From Streptomyces iakyrus (lineage in GTDB: Bacteria; Actinomycetota; Actinomycetes; Streptomycetales; Streptomycetaceae): a stretch of 63,072 nt of DNA. Under the pieces are notes generated by a model, which had not been told where the DNA came from, made no database searches, and worked only from the letters and a program-made list of their open reading frames with translations. Both the position numbers and the translations under genes were made by a program. The stretch covers positions 1 to 63,072 of the forward strand of contig NZ_JNXI01000031.1 of the NCBI RefSeq assembly GCF_000717055.1, in the 5' to 3' direction. Shown here piece after piece: positions 1 through 8,031 of the stretch (the stretch's first letter is position 1; every line of letters starts with the position of its first letter).

Positions 1-99
1 GCCGTCGCCGCCAATGACAAGGCCAAGCTCAACGAGCGCGCTGTCATGGCGAACTCGGCACGCGAGGAAGCCGCCAGGGCGCTCGTCGCCGCTGGCGTC
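1..99. repeat. Direct terminal repeat, left copy (assembly overlap)
   Basis: These 99 bases are identical to the last 99 bases of the window. The same reading frame continues through both copies, so this is the overlap of a circularly closed assembly and not two biological genes. An overlap of exactly 99 suggests a k-mer of that length. It shows that the genome is complete and either circular, circularly permuted, or joined through cohesive ends. Confidence 0.95.
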
Positions 100-231
100 C
101 TGGCGCAGCCGACCGTCGCAACCGCCGCGATGCTCGACTTCTACAGCCGCGTCCCCGCGCCGCGCTCGCGCGTCGTGAACCGCATCATCCGCGATCTGCG
201 GCGGCAGATGCCCGCCGTGCGCGCCGCCTGA
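1..231 (+). CDS. Hypothetical protein, C-terminal part (gene wraps the window ends)
   Basis: This is the 3' part of a gene whose ATG lies at 62887. Joined across the circle it encodes about 105 residues. The protein is basic and alanine/arginine-rich, with a predicted helical C-terminal half ending in an R/Q-rich segment (IIRDLRRQMPAVRAA). No domain is recognised. A small gene with its own Shine-Dalgarno sequence follows 26 bases later on the same strand. Function unknown. Confidence 0.75.
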   Translation, partial: AVAANDKAKLNERAVMANSAREEAARALVAAGVLAQPTVATAAMLDFYSRVPAPRSRVVNRIIRDLRRQMPAVRAA

Positions 232-257
232 TCCCCACCACCCACGGAGCCGAGAGC

Positions 258-548
258 ATGAACGCTCAAGAACTGAAGAACGAGGGCATCAACCGCACCC
301 TCGATAACAACGCCGCCTGGAAGGAAGGCGCGCTGTACGTCGTCAAGAACCTGCCCGCCGACTGGCGCGGCACGGGCGAGGACATCCGCGCGCTCGTCGA
401 CGAAGAGCCGAGCCACCCCAACGCGTGGGGCGGCCTGGTGAGCAAGGCGGTGAGCGAGGGCTTCATCAAGCCGACCGGCGAGTACACGGCGATGGTCTCC
501 AAGAAGAGCCACGGCCGCAAGACCGCCGTCTACGTGAAGGCCGCCTGA
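258..548 (+). CDS. Small hypothetical early protein (96 aa)
   Basis: The ATG follows a CGGAG motif by about 8 bases. The product has alternating helix and strand character: an N-terminal NAQELKNEGINRTLDNN segment, a middle PADWRGTGEDIRALV stretch and a basic C-terminus (KKSHGRKTAVYVK). The pattern resembles a compact winged-helix fold, but I recognise no family. Its TGA overlaps the next ATG by one base (TGATG), which implies translational coupling within the early operon. Confidence 0.75.
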   Translation: MNAQELKNEGINRTLDNNAAWKEGALYVVKNLPADWRGTGEDIRALVDEEPSHPNAWGGLVSKAVSEGFIKPTGEYTAMVSKKSHGRKTAVYVKAA

Positions 549-979
549 TGTACGGGATCAACATGGACGACGCGATCACCACCACGCCGCAGATGCAGGC
601 GGACAACCTGATCGCCGCCGAGATCGGCCGCCAGGACCGCATGTGGGGCGACACGAACGACCGCGCCGACATCTCGCAAGGCCAGCTCTTGCAGGCCGGT
701 GTCGCGCAGCTCGACTTCATCTATCTGGCGACGCGCCAGGGGCATATCTGGACGCGCGAGGAAGCGCTGAAGCTCGCCGAGCAGGCCGTCTTCCCCAAGG
801 ATTGGGGCGGCTTCCGCGACTACGGATCGGACGTTGCGAACCTCGTCGTCGCGGCGGCCTACATCCGCCAGGAGATCGTCCGGCGCATCCGCAACGGCGA
901 GAGCACGTTCCGTTCGTCTCGCAACGTGGAGACGCAGCCCTACGCCGAGAGCTGCAAGCCCAACGTCATCGAGCCGTGA
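548..979 (+). CDS. Hypothetical early protein (143 aa)
   Basis: The start is chosen at the ATG that overlaps the previous stop codon. The sequence contains AAEIGRQDRMWGDTNDRADISQGQ and DFIYLATRQGHIWTREEALKLAEQ, then a helical segment ending in R/N-rich residues. The IGRQDRMWG pattern is common in small phage proteins of unknown role in replication clusters. The gene ends inside the GTG of the following gene. No catalytic motif is visible. Confidence 0.75.
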   Translation: MYGINMDDAITTTPQMQADNLIAAEIGRQDRMWGDTNDRADISQGQLLQAGVAQLDFIYLATRQGHIWTREEALKLAEQAVFPKDWGGFRDYGSDVANLVVAAAYIRQEIVRRIRNGESTFRSSRNVETQPYAESCKPNVIEP

Positions 980-1248
980 GCAACGGCGTCCGACGCTTTT
1001 GGGAAGACGGCGAGTCGGGTCGCAGGGGGTTCACTGAAGGTGATCTGCCCGATGGCCCGCTCGTCGAAGAGATCACCGCACGCGAGTTCTACGAGCGCGA
1101 GGCCCAGACGCTCGCGTGCGGCTGGCCCGCACTCCACCAACCTAAGCGGCCGGAGATATGCCCCTGCGGTTTTATCTTCCCAGGCAAGTCCGACCAGCAA
1201 TGGCACGACCCCGCGCTTAGCGCGGAAGACGAAGAGGCACTGAGTTGA
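976..1248 (+). CDS. Small hypothetical protein with CPCG motif (90 aa)
   Basis: A GTG start at 976 overlaps the preceding stop (GTGA). The product begins with a charged stretch rich in glycine and glutamate. It ends with a PEICPCGFIFPGKSDQQWHD segment whose paired cysteines could bind a metal, although only one C-x-C pair is present. The stop overlaps the TTG start of the DUF2800 gene (TTGA). The chain of four overlapping starts and stops is the main support. Confidence 0.65.
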   Translation: MSNGVRRFWEDGESGRRGFTEGDLPDGPLVEEITAREFYEREAQTLACGWPALHQPKRPEICPCGFIFPGKSDQQWHDPALSAEDEEALS

Positions 1249-2540
1249 AACAGCATTCCGGCAGAGCACATAGCAAGCTCGGACCTTCCGCAGCATCCCG
1301 TTGGATGGTCTGCGTGGGCTCTGTCGGCATGTCCGAGGGCCAGGAGAACAAGAGCACGGTGTTCGCCCTCGAAGGGACGGCCGCGCATGAGTTCAACGAG
1401 TTCATCATCACCAACGGCCACGATCCGCGCGATTGGATCGGCGGCCTGGTCGACCTCCAGGCCACTGGCGACGAGCTGAAGTTCCTGCGCAGTGGGGACA
1501 ACGTCGAGATCGACCGCGAGCGCTACTTCGAGATCGACGAAGAGATGGTCGAGGGCTGCGAGCTGACCATCGAGACCATTGAGAAGTATCTGAGCCGCGT
1601 CGACGGCGACGAGCTGTTGCTGGAAACGAAGCTCGACATGAGCTGGATACACCCGAAGCTCTTCGGGACCGGCGACATCCTGATCTACAAGCGCCGAACG
1701 AAGCACCTGATCGTGCTCGACTACAAGTATGGCAGCGGTCACGTCGTCGAGGTCAAGAACAACCCGCAGGTCCGCACCTACGCGGTCGGCGCAGCGCGGA
1801 TGTTCGAGAAGGAAGGCGTCGAGAAGATCACCAGCGTCATCATCCAGCCGCGCGCCTACCACAAGGACGGAGCGGTTCGCGAAGAGACGATTGATCTGTT
1901 CGACCTCTACGAGTTCGAGTCTGAGCTGGCTGTCGCCGCCCAGGCAACGGACGACCCCAATGCCCCGCTCGTCGCGGGCGAGCACTGCAAATTCTGCCCG
2001 GCCGCTCACGGCTGCGAGGCGCTCCGCGACTTCGTTCGCGACGGCCTCGGCGTGAAGAAGCTGAAGCCTGGCGAAGAAGTCACGGAGAAGCACTTGCCCT
2101 CACTGAAAGACCTAACGTCTGCGCAGCTCGGGCGCATCGTTCGCGAAGCCAGGGTGTACGAAGGGTACATCCGTCGCGTGCTTCAGCACGCCCACGCCGA
2201 GGCGCTCGACGGCCGCATCCCCGATGGCAACAAGCTGGTCGACAAGCGAGCGTATCGCAAGTTCACCATCGGCGACGATGAGATCATCGCGATCCTCGAT
2301 CTCGAAGGGTTCACCGAAGACGACTACCTGAAGGACCCCAAACTGCTCACGCTCACGCAGCTCGAAAAGGCTGTCGGCAAGAAGAAGTTCGCCGAGCTGT
2401 TCGGCAAGGCGGACAGCCCCGACAAGTTCTGGAAGAAGGAATCGAGCGGCTACGTGCTCGCGCCCATTGAGGACGCACGCGAGCAGGCGAAGCTGAGCAC
2501 AGGCGACGCGTTCGGTGCGGTGGAGGACGACGATGAGTGA
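1245..2540 (+). CDS. DUF2800 PD-(D/E)XK-type phage nuclease
   Basis: The N-terminus (HSKLGPSAASRWMVCVGSV) is the signature of DUF2800 phage proteins, which are related to the RecB/Cas4 nuclease superfamily. A central LIVLDYKYGSGHVVEV segment fits the D...(D/E)xK core near residues 150-165. A later GEHCKFCPAAHGC cluster fits the Fe-S-type cysteine arrangement of these nucleases. The family sits next to phage SSB and polymerase genes and is thought to act in recombination or end processing. The TTG start at 1245 is preceded by AAGAGG; no ATG is available before residue 21. The acidic C-terminal tail resembles that of the SSB gene downstream (GDAFGAVEDDDE versus GEAFSAVDDEDE). Confidence 0.88.
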   Translation: MKQHSGRAHSKLGPSAASRWMVCVGSVGMSEGQENKSTVFALEGTAAHEFNEFIITNGHDPRDWIGGLVDLQATGDELKFLRSGDNVEIDRERYFEIDEEMVEGCELTIETIEKYLSRVDGDELLLETKLDMSWIHPKLFGTGDILIYKRRTKHLIVLDYKYGSGHVVEVKNNPQVRTYAVGAARMFEKEGVEKITSVIIQPRAYHKDGAVREETIDLFDLYEFESELAVAAQATDDPNAPLVAGEHCKFCPAAHGCEALRDFVRDGLGVKKLKPGEEVTEKHLPSLKDLTSAQLGRIVREARVYEGYIRRVLQHAHAEALDGRIPDGNKLVDKRAYRKFTIGDDEIIAILDLEGFTEDDYLKDPKLLTLTQLEKAVGKKKFAELFGKADSPDKFWKKESSGYVLAPIEDAREQAKLSTGDAFGAVEDDDE

Positions 2541-2769
2541 GACCCTATTCGACAGTTTCCGCGCGTTGCTTGGCGTCGGGATTTATACCGACTTCCAGTT
2601 GACCGATATCGGCATCCACTTGAAGTGCTGGCGCACCGGCAACAGCCGACGTGTTGAGGTCTCTCACTGCATATTGTGGCAACAGGTAGAAGCCTCCCGA
2701 CAGCCGCATAGTCTCTTCAAATACTACGCCGATCTGTCTCGCGCAAAAATTGAACGCGCCGAGGCATAG
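2533..2769 (+). CDS. Small hypothetical protein (78 aa)
   Basis: The ATG lies inside the end of the DUF2800 gene (ATGAGTGA), so translation is probably coupled. The product is mixed alpha/beta with a C-terminal helical segment; no family is recognised. It is followed by a 112-bp gap that holds a promoter-operator for the next gene block. Confidence 0.65.
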   Translation: MSETLFDSFRALLGVGIYTDFQLTDIGIHLKCWRTGNSRRVEVSHCILWQQVEASRQPHSLFKYYADLSRAKIERAEA

Positions 2770-2821
2770 TTGAATTGGGTTTCGCCTGCACCCGCCCCTT
2801 GAGTGGGGGAAAGCGGCGACG

Positions 2822-2856
2822 TTTGCGTGACGAGTAAGGTCTGTCACCTGACGACC
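2822..2856 (+). promoter_or_regulatory. Promoter with 21-bp operator upstream of the SSB gene
   Basis: The operator occupies 2833-2853 (AGTAAGGT at its left end). It lies in the spacer of a weak promoter: TTTGCG at 2822-2827, an 18-bp spacer, then ACCTGA at 2846-2851. An AGGAGGG ribosome-binding site follows at about 2865. The same 21-bp element recurs in many other gaps of this genome. Confidence 0.6.
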
Positions 2857-2881
2857 TGAGACCTAGGAGGGTAACCTTTCT

Positions 2882-3541
2882 ATGACTACCGACCTGAAGA
2901 AGTGGCACTACATCGAGAGCGAAGACCGCTGGATGTCTCCGAAGGGACGCCTGGTGTTCGTGGCGCTCGCGAAGAAATTCCGTGCCCGCGATGCCAAGCC
3001 GGATGACGAAGGCCAGTTCGCCGCGTCGATGATCTTCGCGCCCCATGTGAACCACGCGCCCATCGAGAAGGTCATCCTCGACCTGGCGGTGGCCGAGAAG
3101 TTCAAGAACAAGAAGGGCAAGATCATCGAGTCGTCGGTCCTGTCCGACTTCACCAAGTGGTCCGACCACAAGCTGAACTTCCCGTTCCTCGACGCCGACA
3201 TCAACCTGGCCGACATCACGTCGAAGGGTGAGCCGGTCGATCTGGAAGGCTGGAAGCTCATTCGCCCGAACGCCTATTCGAAGCGTCCGGTCGTGCGCAA
3301 CAGCGCCGGTGAGGTTCTCGATCTCGACGACATCCAGACCGAGGCGTACAGCGGCCGTTGGGGTCGCCTGATGCTTCAGCCGAAGGCGTACAACCGCGAC
3401 GACAACAAGGGCGTCAAGTTCTACGTCGACGCCGTTCAGTTGCTCGGCAACGACGACTCGATCTCGAAGGGCGGCGGTTCGAAGGGCGAAGCCTTCAGCG
3501 CGGTCGACGACGAGGACGAAGACGAGGACGCGCTGGACTGA
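2882..3541 (+). CDS. DUF2815 single-stranded DNA-binding protein
   Basis: The length (219 aa) and the layout match the phage DUF2815 family, described as ssDNA-binding: a beta-rich body, then KPDDEGQFAASMIFAP, a GKIIESSVLSDF block, and a very acidic tail (DDEDEDEDALD). The acidic tail is the typical docking site for replication partners. The AGGAGGG sequence ends about 10 bases before the ATG, the strongest Shine-Dalgarno of the early region, as expected for an abundant SSB. The stop overlaps the next ATG. Confidence 0.85.
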   Translation: MTTDLKKWHYIESEDRWMSPKGRLVFVALAKKFRARDAKPDDEGQFAASMIFAPHVNHAPIEKVILDLAVAEKFKNKKGKIIESSVLSDFTKWSDHKLNFPFLDADINLADITSKGEPVDLEGWKLIRPNAYSKRPVVRNSAGEVLDLDDIQTEAYSGRWGRLMLQPKAYNRDDNKGVKFYVDAVQLLGNDDSISKGGGSKGEAFSAVDDEDEDEDALD

Positions 3542-3771
3542 TGGCGAAGATCAAGTTCAAGAACGACCGGGGCATCCCCGATCTGCGCACGCTGAAGTTC
3601 AAGGATGGGGGTGGCGACACCCTCATCGCTTCGGTGGACCCCGCAGTGAATGCGCGTGAGCACTACTGGCTCACGTTCAGCGTCAACGACGGGGACGTTA
3701 TCGGCATGGATCGGGACGAGGCGGTCGACTTCGCAATCGCCATCATGCGCGAGGCTACACACCGTGAGTGA
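3541..3771 (+). CDS. Small hypothetical protein (76 aa)
   Basis: The ATG overlaps the SSB stop codon (TGATG). The protein has a basic N-terminus (MAKIKFKNDRGIPDLRTLKF) and a DGDVIGMDRDEAVDFAIAIM helix. No recognised domain. Its position between an SSB and a GapR-like protein suggests a DNA-metabolism accessory, as inference only. Confidence 0.7.
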   Translation: MAKIKFKNDRGIPDLRTLKFKDGGGDTLIASVDPAVNAREHYWLTFSVNDGDVIGMDRDEAVDFAIAIMREATHRE

Positions 3772-4093
3772 CGAACCCAACAACGCCGACAACGTCGACA
3801 CCGATGTCATGAAGAGCTACGTCGAGCGGCTCTTCAACATCGAGCAGGGCTTCGCTGACGTGAAGGCGGAATACACCGACTCGAAGGCCGACCTGAAGAC
3901 CGAGATCAAGGGTCGTTCGGACGAGACCGGCGTCGACTTCAAGCAGGTCGCCGCCCTGGTGAAAATCCGCATGAACGAAGCGGCAGCTCTCGACGAGCAG
4001 GCGGCGCACGACACCAACATGTCGCTCTATGAGCAACTGTTTGGCTTCAACACCGCGACTTCGGAGCTGGCTGAGGACGACCCCCTCGGCTAG
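3764..4093 (+). CDS. GapR-like DUF2312 DNA-binding protein
   Basis: Read from GTG 3764 (overlapping the previous stop), the protein has an alpha-helical core DVMKSYVERLFNIEQGFAD, then DIK-like charged helices and VDFKQVAALVKIRMNE. This matches the DUF2312/GapR fold of nucleoid-associated proteins that bind AT-rich or overtwisted DNA ahead of forks. Chromosomal GapR is characteristic of alphaproteobacteria, and phages carry relatives. The match is by motif order, not alignment. It ends the SSB block; a promoter begins 10 bases later. Confidence 0.72.
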   Translation: MSDEPNNADNVDTDVMKSYVERLFNIEQGFADVKAEYTDSKADLKTEIKGRSDETGVDFKQVAALVKIRMNEAAALDEQAAHDTNMSLYEQLFGFNTATSELAEDDPLG

Positions 4094-4102
4094 GGAATTT
4101 AG

Positions 4103-4131
4103 TTGACGTGTAAGGTGCGTCAGCTTACATT
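4103..4131 (+). promoter_or_regulatory. Promoter-operator for the methyltransferase/polymerase operon
   Basis: TTGACG (4103-4108), a 17-bp spacer and TACATT (4126-4131) make a good sigma-70 promoter. The spacer and -10 are covered by the 21-bp operator at 4109-4129, here almost a perfect palindrome (TGTAAG, nine bases, CTTACA). Repressor binding would directly occlude RNA polymerase. Confidence 0.75.
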
Positions 4132-4146
4132 TCGACCACTGCACTA

Positions 4147-4235
4147 ATGGACAGCGATGTTCCACCAACGCAGGAGGGCCGCATGCGAAGCGCCTAAGAA
4201 GCGCAGCGGGCGGGGGATAGTACCCCGCCCGTTTT
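4147..4235 (+). promoter_or_regulatory. Leader peptide plus intrinsic terminator (candidate attenuator)
   Basis: Downstream of the promoter lies a 16-codon open frame (4147-4197). Inside it is a five-codon in-frame mini-ORF starting at ATG 4183, preceded by a perfect AGGAGG at 4172-4177. Ten bases after its TAA comes a 9-bp GC hairpin (4207-4215 with 4223-4231) followed by TTTT (4232-4235). The real gene starts only at 4260. A short translated leader followed by a terminator is the classical attenuation layout. No alternative antiterminator was worked out. Confidence 0.55.
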
Positions 4236-4259
4236 CGCATCACCGACAATGGAGACACA

Positions 4260-4847
4260 GTGAAGAATATCGGCGCAGCTATGAACGGCGGCAACGGCAA
4301 GCGCGAGAAGGGCGATGAGTTCTTTCCGACTGCGGAGGGGACGACGCGCGCCTTGATCCCCACCCTGCGCGAGATCGGCTGGCCGAACGACGTGTGGGAG
4401 AACGCCTGCGGAGCCGGTCATATCTCGAAGCAGCTCTTGGCTGCGGGCTTCAACGTCTTCTCGTCTAACCTGACGGATCGTGGCTACGGCCGGATCGGCG
4501 TGAACTTCCTGTCGCAGGATCGCCCGCTCGCTCCGTCGATCATCACCAACCCTCCCTTCTCGCTGTCGGACGAGTTCCTCGTTCACGCGCAGACCATCCT
4601 GGGGATCGACCACATTGCGATGCTCCTGCCGAGCGGCCTGTACCACGCCAAGAACCGCGTCGAGCTGTTCGCGATGCACAAGCCCTCGTTGATCCTGCCG
4701 CTCACCTGGCGGCTCGACGTGACCGGCGAAGGCCGTCCGACCATGAACTGTAGCTGGTACATCTGGACGACGCTTCTGCCGCCGATCCGTGGCTTCCAAC
4801 CGCTCACCAGCACCGAGAAACATCCGGGGCGCTACGATGCGGCATGA
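4260..4847 (+). CDS. DNA N6-adenine methyltransferase
   Basis: The 195-aa product carries an AdoMet-binding motif I (ENACGAGHIS, residues 48-57) and the catalytic NPPF tetrapeptide (97-100), diagnostic of amino-methyltransferases acting on adenine N6. The order motif I then NPPF fits a small Dam/M.MunI-like or phage-type enzyme without a large target-recognition domain. It starts at GTG 4260, with GGAG 5 bases upstream. No restriction endonuclease is adjacent, so the likely role is self-protection of phage DNA or replication timing. It overlaps the polymerase gene by 11 bases. Confidence 0.82.
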   Translation: MKNIGAAMNGGNGKREKGDEFFPTAEGTTRALIPTLREIGWPNDVWENACGAGHISKQLLAAGFNVFSSNLTDRGYGRIGVNFLSQDRPLAPSIITNPPFSLSDEFLVHAQTILGIDHIAMLLPSGLYHAKNRVELFAMHKPSLILPLTWRLDVTGEGRPTMNCSWYIWTTLLPPIRGFQPLTSTEKHPGRYDAA

Positions 4848-7125
4848 AGCCCTAGACAAATTCGCCGATTGGGAAGTGCTCGGCTACGACAGCGCCGCCG
4901 ATATGATGCGCGAGATGGGGATCGACGTTCCCCCCTCTCTGCGCGAGCGCTTCGGCTATGGCCCCGTCACTCGTCGCACGGCGATCCACAAGCCTGCCGA
5001 ACTGCATCTCGATTGGGAAACGTACAGCGAGATCGACCTGCCCGATGTCGGCGCGCACAAGTACGCCGAGCACAAGAGCACGGAGATTCTTTGCGCCGCC
5101 TATGCGTTCGGCGACGATGAACCGCAGCTCTGGTTTCCTGACGAGCCCTGCCCCCAGGACATCGTCGACCACGTCAAGGCTGGCGGCGAAGTCCACGCCT
5201 GGAACGCCAACTTCGAACGGCTGATCTGGCTGTACGTCGCAGGCCCGAAGTACGGCTGGCCGGTCCCTGACCTGCGCCAGTACCGTTGCATCATGGTCCG
5301 CGCGATGGCGATGAACATGCCCGCGAAGTTGGAGCACGCCGCTCCGGCTTTCGGCCTGCCGATCCGCAAGGACGATGTCGGCTCGCGCGTCATCAAGCAG
5401 CTCTGCAAGCCGCGTAAGCCGTCGAAGAAGAACCCGGAAACGCGCTTCACCCCGGAGAACGCGCCGGACAAGTTCAAGATCATCTACGACTACTGTCTGC
5501 AAGACGTTCGCGTCGAGCAGGGCATCGGGCATCGCGTCACCAAGCTCATCTCGCGCGAGCAGGAGCTTTGGTTCCTCGATCAGATCATCAACGACCGTGG
5601 CATCATGGTCGACATGGACTTGGTCGCCAAGGCCGAGAAAATCTGCAACGAGGAAAAGGAAGCCCTTGAGTTCGAGCTGCGCCAGGTCACCGAACTGCGC
5701 GTCTCGACGCTCGGCGCGGTCAAGCAGCTCAAAGAGTTCGTCAACGCCCGTCTGGCCGATGAGCTGTCAGACCATCAGATTGAGAACTGCTCGAAGGAAA
5801 CGCTCGAAAAGCTGCTCGGCCGGGACGACCTGCCGGACGATGCGCGCCGTGCGGTCGAGATCAGGCTAGAAGCCGGTAAGGCGTCCATCGCCAAGCTGAA
5901 GGCCTTCACGGAGCGCGTCTGCAAGGACGGCAAGATCAAGGGCTCGCTGCAATACCACGGCGCGACACAGACCGGCCGATGGGCCGCGCGTGGCGTGCAG
6001 TTGCAGAACTTGCCGCGTCCCGACCCCGCGCTGAAGACCGACGTTCCGTTCGCCATCAAGTGCATCAAGGCCGGTTGGTCCCGGCAGGACATTGCTGCGA
6101 TCTTCGGGCCGCCGATCTCGGTGGTCGCCGACTGTCTGCGCGGCATGCTCATGGCCCCCGAGGGCCGGGTGCTGCGCTCGCGTGACTTGACCGGCATCGA
6201 GGCCCGCACCCTGCCCTGGCTGGCTGGCGCGCACGAAGCTATCGCGGCGTTCTTCGAGTTCGATAAGGGTAACGGCCCCGACAACTACAAGGTCGCGGCC
6301 TCGCAGATTTACAACATCCCGGTCGCAGAGGTCAGCAAGGATCAGCGCCAGGTCGGCAAGGTCGCCGTGCTCGCGCTCGGCTTCGGCGGTGGCGCGTCGG
6401 CGTTCGCCAACATGGCGAAGGTCTACCGCGTCGACCTGGCGCTCATCTTCGACACGGTGTGGGCCGTCACGTCGCCGGACAACCGGGATCGCGCGCTCGA
6501 AGGCTGGAAGGATCGCGGCCGGAAGTCGGGCATCAAGAAGAAGGCCTGGCTCGCGGCCGAGATGGTCAAGCTCACCTGGCGCGAGAACAATCCGGAGATC
6601 GTGCAGTTCTGGTACGACCTCGAAGAGGCGGCGATCAACGCGGTGGAGAACCCCGGCCAGAAGTTCAAGGCGGGCGAGTTCATCACGTTCAACATGACCG
6701 GCTCGTTCCTCCGCTGCAAGCTGCCGAGTGGCCGTTCGATCTTCTATCCGTATCCGCGTGTCGAGTGGAAGCCGACCCCGTGGGGCAAGTCGAAGCGCAC
6801 GCTGATCTTCAAGGCGAACGACAGCTTCACCCGCAAGTGGTCCGACCAGCACTACTACGGCGGGCTCGGCGCGGAGAACGTCACGCAGGCCGCAGCTCGC
6901 GACGTGATGGCGAACGCGATCATGAACACCGAAGCCGCAGGCTACGAGAACGTGCTGAGCGTCCACGACGAAGGCGTTGCCGAGACCGACGAGGACTTCG
7001 GCAGCGAGGACGAGTTCCACGAAATCTTCACCACCCCGCCTGTGTGGGCTCTGCCGAAAGGCAACCGGCTCGGGCTCCCCATCGCGGCCAGCGGTTGGTC
7101 CGATGATCGCTACAAGAAGGAATGA
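4837..7125 (+). CDS. Family A DNA polymerase with 3'-5' exonuclease
   Basis: This 762-aa replicative polymerase has DEDDy exonuclease motifs (LDWETY with D59/E61, WNANFERL near 125, YDYCLQD near 218). It also has the palm motifs of family A: DLTGIEAR (motif A, about residue 450), KVAVLALGFGGG (motif B, about 507) and SVHDE (motif C, about 709). There is no 5'-3' exonuclease domain, as in other phage Pol I-like enzymes. Motif A has T-G instead of the usual S-Q between D and I-E, as in a branch of phage polymerases. The start ATG 4837 overlaps the methyltransferase gene. It would work with the primase-helicase at 52-54 kb and the SSB. Confidence 0.95.
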   Translation: MRHEALDKFADWEVLGYDSAADMMREMGIDVPPSLRERFGYGPVTRRTAIHKPAELHLDWETYSEIDLPDVGAHKYAEHKSTEILCAAYAFGDDEPQLWFPDEPCPQDIVDHVKAGGEVHAWNANFERLIWLYVAGPKYGWPVPDLRQYRCIMVRAMAMNMPAKLEHAAPAFGLPIRKDDVGSRVIKQLCKPRKPSKKNPETRFTPENAPDKFKIIYDYCLQDVRVEQGIGHRVTKLISREQELWFLDQIINDRGIMVDMDLVAKAEKICNEEKEALEFELRQVTELRVSTLGAVKQLKEFVNARLADELSDHQIENCSKETLEKLLGRDDLPDDARRAVEIRLEAGKASIAKLKAFTERVCKDGKIKGSLQYHGATQTGRWAARGVQLQNLPRPDPALKTDVPFAIKCIKAGWSRQDIAAIFGPPISVVADCLRGMLMAPEGRVLRSRDLTGIEARTLPWLAGAHEAIAAFFEFDKGNGPDNYKVAASQIYNIPVAEVSKDQRQVGKVAVLALGFGGGASAFANMAKVYRVDLALIFDTVWAVTSPDNRDRALEGWKDRGRKSGIKKKAWLAAEMVKLTWRENNPEIVQFWYDLEEAAINAVENPGQKFKAGEFITFNMTGSFLRCKLPSGRSIFYPYPRVEWKPTPWGKSKRTLIFKANDSFTRKWSDQHYYGGLGAENVTQAAARDVMANAIMNTEAAGYENVLSVHDEGVAETDEDFGSEDEFHEIFTTPPVWALPKGNRLGLPIAASGWSDDRYKKE

Positions 7126-7129
7126 CGGC

Positions 7130-7627
7130 ATGGATCAATTCGAACAGGGCGTGTGGGCATCGCGGCGCTTGCTCAAGAACTACGCGCTCAAAAACATCGG
7201 CCATGCCGACGACGCGGACGATCTGGTCTCGCAGACGATGGTCAACGCGCTCGCCAACCGGAAGCGCTTCGACGGCCGCAATCTGGAAGGCTGGTTGATG
7301 ACGATCCTGAAGAACCTGATCCGTGATCGGTTCAACAAGGGCTACCGCAAGCAGAAGGGCGGTGGCCCGCGCCTGCAACGGCTGACCTATACGGGCGAGC
7401 TGGATTACGCGGACCATATCGTTGCGCCGGAGAACCCGGAGCGCGCGATGATCCTGGCCGAGGCGTGGGATGCTTTGCTCGATCTCCCCGACGCGCAGGC
7501 GGATGCCGTTGTGCTCGCAGGGATCGGCTGCACGTATCAGGAGATGCAGGAGATAACCGGCGTCGCGATGGGGACGGTCAAGTCTCGCGTCCATCGCGCC
7601 CGTGAAGCGCTCGCCGGAGCGTTGTGA
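7130..7627 (+). CDS. ECF-type RNA polymerase sigma factor
   Basis: At 165 aa this is the size of a minimal ECF sigma. Region 2 is visible (HADDADDLVSQTMVNAL and EGWLMTILKNLIRDRF, the -10-binding helices). Region 4 follows (DLPDAQADAVVLAGIGCTYQEMQEITG and MGTVKSRVHRAREAL, a helix-turn-helix that would read a -35 element). AAGAAGGA precedes the ATG by 8 bases. It follows the polymerase by 4 bases, so it is expressed early and could redirect host RNA polymerase to later promoters. No anti-sigma factor is adjacent. Confidence 0.88.
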   Translation: MDQFEQGVWASRRLLKNYALKNIGHADDADDLVSQTMVNALANRKRFDGRNLEGWLMTILKNLIRDRFNKGYRKQKGGGPRLQRLTYTGELDYADHIVAPENPERAMILAEAWDALLDLPDAQADAVVLAGIGCTYQEMQEITGVAMGTVKSRVHRAREALAGAL

Positions 7628-7648
7628 ACTTCAAACAGGAGGACCCCC

Positions 7649-7840
7649 ATGTCTACGTTCGTCTATGTGCAAGGCCTGAAAGGACCGGAGCCCCAGGTCT
7701 GGCACGAAAAGCCGTTCAGCGCCGCAGGCAGGCCGCCTGTGCCGCTGCAAGAACATGAGCTGACCGAGAAGATCGGGAAGCTCACCGTCTCCGAACTCGC
7801 GATCCTCTATCCGTACAAGGGAGCCTACGATGTCACCTGA
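7649..7840 (+). CDS. Small hypothetical protein (63 aa)
   Basis: A strong AGGAGG precedes the ATG by 6 bases, supporting translation. The product starts MSTFVYVQGLKGPEPQVWHE and is proline-rich in the middle. It overlaps the next gene by 11 bases. No family recognised. Confidence 0.65.
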   Translation: MSTFVYVQGLKGPEPQVWHEKPFSAAGRPPVPLQEHELTEKIGKLTVSELAILYPYKGAYDVT

Positions 7841-8015
7841 AGACAAGGCCAAAGGGCGGGCCATGCAAATCGCTCGCATGCGCTTCAACTACATCTTTCG
7901 AGAGGCGTGGGTGTCGATAGCGCGCGAGCGCGGTTGGTTCTTCGACGCCTACCTCGGAACGTCATCACACGGGACCATCGCCCTCCGGTCCTATCTTTCT
8001 GCGTCTGGCCTGTAA
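7830..8015 (+). CDS. Small hypothetical protein (61 aa)
   Basis: The ATG lies inside the end of the previous gene and follows GGGAG by 6 bases. The product has a basic N-terminal half and an aromatic middle (NYIFREAWVSIARERGWFFDAYLG). Its stop codon (TAA) falls within the 21-bp operator that follows. Function unknown. Confidence 0.6.
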   Translation: MSPEDKAKGRAMQIARMRFNYIFREAWVSIARERGWFFDAYLGTSSHGTIALRSYLSASGL

Positions 8016-8031
8016 GGATTGTCACCTACCA
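8011..8031 (+). promoter_or_regulatory. 21-bp operator before the MazG-domain gene
   Basis: The element TGTAAGGAT...CACCTACCA overlaps the stop of the upstream gene and the A of the following ATG. An ACCTAC hexamer sits in the -10 register, but no convincing -35 lies 17 bp upstream. The AAGGA part could also serve as the ribosome-binding site. Confidence 0.5.
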
